From Triplophysa rosa (taxonomy: Eukaryota; Chordata; Actinopteri; Cypriniformes; Nemacheilidae), in contig NC_079894.1 in assembly GCF_024868665.1 (NCBI RefSeq), forward strand, positions 4,365,426-4,429,425: DNA of 64,000 nucleotides, read 5' to 3'. Below, in pieces: positions 59,486 through 64,000 of the stretch. Positions within the stretch are counted from its first letter, which is position 1, and each line of letters opens with the position of its first letter. Under the pieces are notes generated by a model. It made no database searches, was not told the DNA's origin, and saw nothing but the letters and a program-made list of their open reading frames with translations. The translations under genes were made by a program, and so were the position numbers.

Positions 59486-59582
59486 AGGAGTAGTTTGAGC
59501 AAAATTTGCACCCATTGACTTTCCATAGTAGGAATAAAAGTTGGAAAGTCAATGGGGGCAAATTTTGAAGTGAACTATTCCT
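59486..59582. mobile_element. 97-bp TTAA-flanked mini-MITE
   Basis: TTAA is on both sides. The ends AGGAGTAGTTTGAGCAAAAT and GTGAACTATTCCT form an imperfect inverted repeat around a TTGACTTTCC/GGAAAGTCAA hairpin. It looks like a very short relative of the 30102-30416 family. Confidence 0.7.
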
Positions 59583-60509
59583 TTAAAGTAACATAAAAAT
59601 TCAACTTTAAAATAGTTGATATGACTTGCAAATCCAAGATTGTGCTAAAATGTACGGGAGCAAAAAAGGAAAAGGTCAGGATAAATTCATCTCATCCATG
59701 TAATTGTATATATATTTTTTCCTCTAACAACCACTGTTCTGAATGTCTGTTTATCCACTATTTAATTTGATAGATATTCTCAAAACATTGTAATTGATTT
59801 CTGTCATTCACCTTGGGACAGAAAAACTTAATATGTTGATATACTGTATATATTGTTTGACAATTAGCATTATTAGCATATTTTGGCAAGCCAAGAGTAA
59901 TGTCACAACAACGCTATAATTTGCATACTTAACTGTTTCATTTTAGCCAAAGTAATTTGTAAAACTAAAATAAAGTTGTACCGCAGGTAAGCATTTTATA
60001 TATTCAAATTAAGTGCAGGGAGCCTTCGTGACTCTGGGTGGTAAATGACAAATTTGTCAGGAAACAAAACATGCACCCAGTGGCTCTGTGATTGACTGAT
60101 CACTGAAGATATCCAGCAGGCACCCAGCCACCACTGTATGCATATGAAATAAATGCCTGTGAATTTACAACATCTCAGAATACAGTAGGGCCTATATGCA
60201 GAAGCAAGACTTGGTAAGGCAATAGGGAACAGCCTGGGGTGCACCATTTTGTCATTTGCATTTTGTGTCAAACTAAATCTACATTCTAGGCACAAATCAA
60301 GGGGTAGGCAGAATTGTTTTGCCTTCTTTCTGATCAGAACCGATATTTTTTTCCTCTCAAAAGTTACATCTCACCATGCAATTGTTATATCTCACCATGC
60401 AAAAAAGAAATATTAATTATTTTTGTCCAGTCAATTAAATATTAACATACTTGTTGTTGACTTTAAATCTGTTTAATCCAATTAACTTTATAAGTCATTT
60501 CAACACCAA

Positions 60510-60722
60510 AAAATATATATATTTTAAAGAATGTTGGTGACCAAACAATGATGAATTGCATTGGTTTTGTGTTCCGTATTGGGTACGGCAGTTGTTCGGT
60601 TACCAAGATTTGTCAAATATTTTTTTGCGTGTGTGTTTTGTAGAAGAAAGTCATAGAGGTTTGAAATAATAAGAGGGAGTGTAAATGATGACAGAATTTT
60701 CATTTTTGGGTGAACTATCCCA
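60510..60722. mobile_element. Degenerate TTAA-family MITE
   Basis: It shares AAAGAATGTTGGTGACCAAA, AGAAGAAAGTCATAGAGGTT and the right end ATTTTTGGGTGAACTATCCC with the family. The left terminus is lost. Confidence 0.65.
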
Positions 60723-63064
60723 TCAAGTTGAAATTGCATTGTTGAAGAAATGTAAAATAAATCACTTTTTTAAATTGTAAGATGCAATTATTTGTTAAAT
60801 TAATTAGACTGTACTTAAATACTTAAGGCAGCAAAAATGTTTTATAGTTTATTATGTTAAAACACAGAAGAGGTATGTTGGGATTTTAGAGGCAATTACA
60901 CTGCAAAATAGTGCTGACTTCTCCAGGATATTTGTATTGTGTGTGGTAAAAAAATCACTATCGGATTGAGACAGAAAGAGTGACTGTGTAGAATTACTTA
61001 TTAATGAAGTTTTTAAGTCCTGAGTAATTCTTCTCTCGCCACGGCCCCAGAGAAAGCCTGTAGGGGATCTATTATTCAGTCAAATTAATGAAAGGAAAGT
61101 GCGAGGATCAGGTAGCCTGCGACACAACATTGTGTGTTCTTGTTTAATAAATGTCCGCTGAACTCAGAGGGGAGATGGAGAGTTAAACAGAGGCTTCGAG
61201 AGACCTGTCATCAGTCTGATTCTCATCTCAGCCCCAAATAGCCTCTTTTAAAGTGTTATCGCCACACCCCTTCCCGGCTTTCATAAGTATCTCCAACTCC
61301 TGTTTGATTGAGACGGTCTTACATTTTTCCTGTGAATATCCTCTGCCCCCACACTAACCGTGGCTTTCATTAAGGATGCATCATGCGAATAGCACAATGC
61401 AATTATCGAACCGTGGCTGTCCCAAAGTCTCATCTTTTCACGATTTCATTTGTGAGCAAAGCAGGGCAGGGTTCCCAACGGTCCAACTTGTAATTCATTT
61501 AAGTGATGGAAGATTCACTTTTCAAAGCCTGGTGGAGATGCTTCCCGTTTGAATTATGGATGCAAACGCGAGGAACTTTTCAACAAATGATAACAACATT
61601 TGATTGATTCCTGCAGAAGACAATTAAGAAACAGCCATAAAGCAAATCCATTAATACTTCTGATGTACCAGGCAGCTGCTGTTTTTTTCTGGGTAAAACT
61701 ATACAACTGAACAGATCAATCTTAGATTTCAAAATCTCGCAATCTTTTGAGAGAAAATGTAGTAAAAGATTATTAAAATCTATGATGCAAACCGATAAAA
61801 ACTTCCACCCACTGTCTCGAGATTATTCATCAACGTGGCTGGGACGTCCATAGTCATTCAGTTTTTAGTGTTTTATTGTAATGCAGTCTTGTACTGCAAT
61901 TTTTAATACATATGTCAGTACAAAAAGCAGTTGGAATAATGATGTCAAGATTTGCTAATTTGATTCTGTAAAACCATAATGCTGAGCAAAGATCGCACGC
62001 CATCAACGGTTGGGCATGACCAACTTCTGAAAGTTGTAAAAATGTTTACTTTTGCATATGTGCACTACAATGCATGAGGTGTTTACATTTTATATGTTTA
62101 CAAACTGACTATTACAACAATCCAGATGATCAGTAGAGATAAACAGTATGTATATATTCACATATCCCTAAAACCGTGTTCAACTAAAACATTTCATAAA
62201 CTGTTGCCAGGACATCTGGATGTCTATTTTGAGTTTGTCATATTTGTAAGCATCTGTTGTAAAATGGAAACAAATACTTTATAAAAATCTATAAAAGATT
62301 AAACACAAAAATCCAATATAGCAGCTGCTTATATAAAAAAGTATGTATTTTAAACTATTTTACGTAAAATATATAATTAGGCAACTACTTGGATATTGCA
62401 ATAAATGCAATGCATGTCTTATTTGACCATTGAGTTTCTTAAAAACCATACTTTGAGACCTCCCTGTCTTATGACTTTGACATATGTTTTAATAGCATTT
62501 CTCAGTAAAACACTATTAGCCTTTAAATCACATTTTTGTATAGGTCACCCAGCCCTACTCTATGACATGTCCCAGCAATAAAAGTACATCCGCACCTTCA
62601 GGCAGGTGTTTTTTTTTTTTTTGATGAAGGAAGTATTCCAATTCTCAGATATTAATATTATATCATTATATATTTTATATAATGTCATTATAGCCATTAT
62701 ATAAAGGATTTTGTCCTCAGTCATATGCACACTTCAAAGAATCTGCTTTGTGGAATCTGCAAAGACTCTGATGTGGAATGTAGGTCCTCATCTTCACTGA
62801 ACCCTGCAGTGTTGAAACTACATAGCCGATAATATAAGAAAACATTGTAATGCTTCCTTGGCTCATAAAATCATATACATTTTTCTTCATCGAAAGAATA
62901 GTTTTACTAAAATTAGAATGAACAATAAATTGTTTCAGAACAGCTCATCGTGACCAATATCCCCAAAAAGTGAATCAAAGTGCATCCACAAACACCAGTA
63001 AAAATAACCCATATCACCCATGTGCTAACCCAACCCAATTTAGAAAACGTCTAAATTGTGTTCT

Positions 63065-63158
63065 ATGGAAAAAGTAACTGCATATGGGACTGAACTAACA
63101 CAAGGGCGAGTAAATAATTCCAGATGTTTTATTTTTGGGTGAACTATTCCTTTAAGGC
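63065..63158. mobile_element. 3' remnant of a TTAA-family MITE
   Basis: AAGGGCGAGTAAATAATT is followed by TTTTTGGGTGAACTATTCCT and TTAA. Only the right arm is preserved. Confidence 0.6.
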
Positions 63159-64000
63159 ATTCCATTTGATCCCAGCTCTGTCTAATTATGGCCCAGCCTA
63201 CAATTAAAAAGCAAGCGAGAATAACTCAAATCCAGGTCACTTCGGCTGTATAGCTAAAGCACTCCAATACAAAGATTTATAGCCGAGCGTTACTGTCCTC
63301 ACTGTTCTCGCTCAATTTAGCATTCATTACTTAACACTCACTCTAGAGAGACACCTTCAGAGAAATTTGCAAATGAAACGACAGATGAATCAAAGCTAAG
63401 CTGCTCTCTTCTCGCTTCTGCTCTTTTAAGGAAGATACATTACAAGTGCACCTCGTCGAACACATTGATTTCTCTCAGCAGACGGGATGGGCACTTATTC
63501 ACATGAGTGGATGGGTGGAATGACAGATTATTTCATGATGAATTATGTTAAGATGCTGCCAATCAATGCAGGTCACATTTTGTACACTTCTTACCTTAAA
63601 ACACTTTTTTTAAACCAAAACTGCTGTTAAATAATGCAGGTGTTGCAATGACACACAACTAGTGTATTATAATGCCACGATTCACCAGTTTCTTCATTCA
63701 TTATAGAGTATCCAACTAAATATTAAACTAAATATTTTCTCCTCTCACAATGCAGAAATACACCCTCTGGCAGGGGTTAAATTAGGCCGAGGGCCGTCCG
63801 GGGCAGGGCCCCGGTACATATGCTGATGCTCTCGCTCTGCTCCTCGCCAGTGTGCGGCTCTTCTGGTGTTATGGAGCGGCACTCAGTCATGCCCCAGTTT
63901 AAATCTCAAGTTTAAGTAACAATTTACCTTTTTGTCAGTATATACACTGCAACATGCAACAGTGTATAACTCGCAGTCGCACATTAACCGCGTGCACGCA

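Larger units (their letters stand above)
55952..64000. other. astn1 intron upstream of exon A (8.0 kb within the window)
   Basis: No further exon was found. It contains a hAT-like left end (CCGCGGGAAGTAGGGGTGCT, 56549-56600), a TTAA element (56669-57157), dispersed repeats (57340-57720 and about 58.45-59.22 kb), small MITEs (59486-59582, 60510-60722, 63065-63158) and the start of another hAT-like repeat at about 63770 running off the window. 59.9-60.5 and 60.8-63.0 kb hold nothing I can name. 61.0-61.65 kb is less AT-rich and repeat-free. Confidence 0.55.

Overview
This window is vertebrate DNA, almost certainly from a teleost and probably a cypriniform. It is AT-rich and gene-poor, with short exons separated by introns of 2 to 13 kb. 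It is packed with fish-type DNA transposons, a DIRS-class retrotransposon, solo-LTR-like elements and microsatellites. There is no prokaryotic-style operon, CRISPR array, tRNA or rRNA gene that I can support.

The one host gene I can support is astrotactin-1 (astn1), on the minus strand. Seven internal exons lie, in transcript order, at 55867-55951, 53154-53228, 41844-41981, 33472-33622, 25288-25454, 22956-23150 and 10053-10180. Every junction has GT/AG signals and every intron phase joins without a shift. Together they give 939 nt (about 313 codons) running from the end of one EGF-like module, through a linker, two more EGF-like modules and a glycosylation-rich stretch, to the start of the MACPF-like region. 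The signal peptide, membrane segments, most of the MACPF part, the fibronectin-type and C-terminal parts, the promoter and the 3' UTR are outside the window or were not found.

Everything else is intron, and much of it is transposon-derived. The most structured region is 43.7-49.9 kb, inside the 11.2-kb intron. There a short hAT element with a perfect 8-bp target duplication contains a second TIR repeat, which in turn contains a 5.5-kb DIRS-type tyrosine-recombinase retrotransposon. The DIRS copy keeps its split inverted repeats and internal complementary region, but its gag, RT and recombinase frames are broken. A second nest (a hAT element with a perfect 8-bp duplication inside another TIR element) lies at 15.5-17.25 kb. 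Other elements are two solo-LTR-like copies with 5-bp duplications (19.3 and 40.4 kb), a Tc1 transposase relic (37.0-37.9 kb), several TTAA-flanked palindromic MITEs, TA-flanked TIR elements, hAT MITEs and microsatellites.

I did not find a convincing new biological system. The most informative observations are the dated nesting series, the DIRS junction architecture and a strong 22-bp hairpin at 36.6 kb. Family names come from recognition of motifs and from comparing copies within the window; no database search was run.
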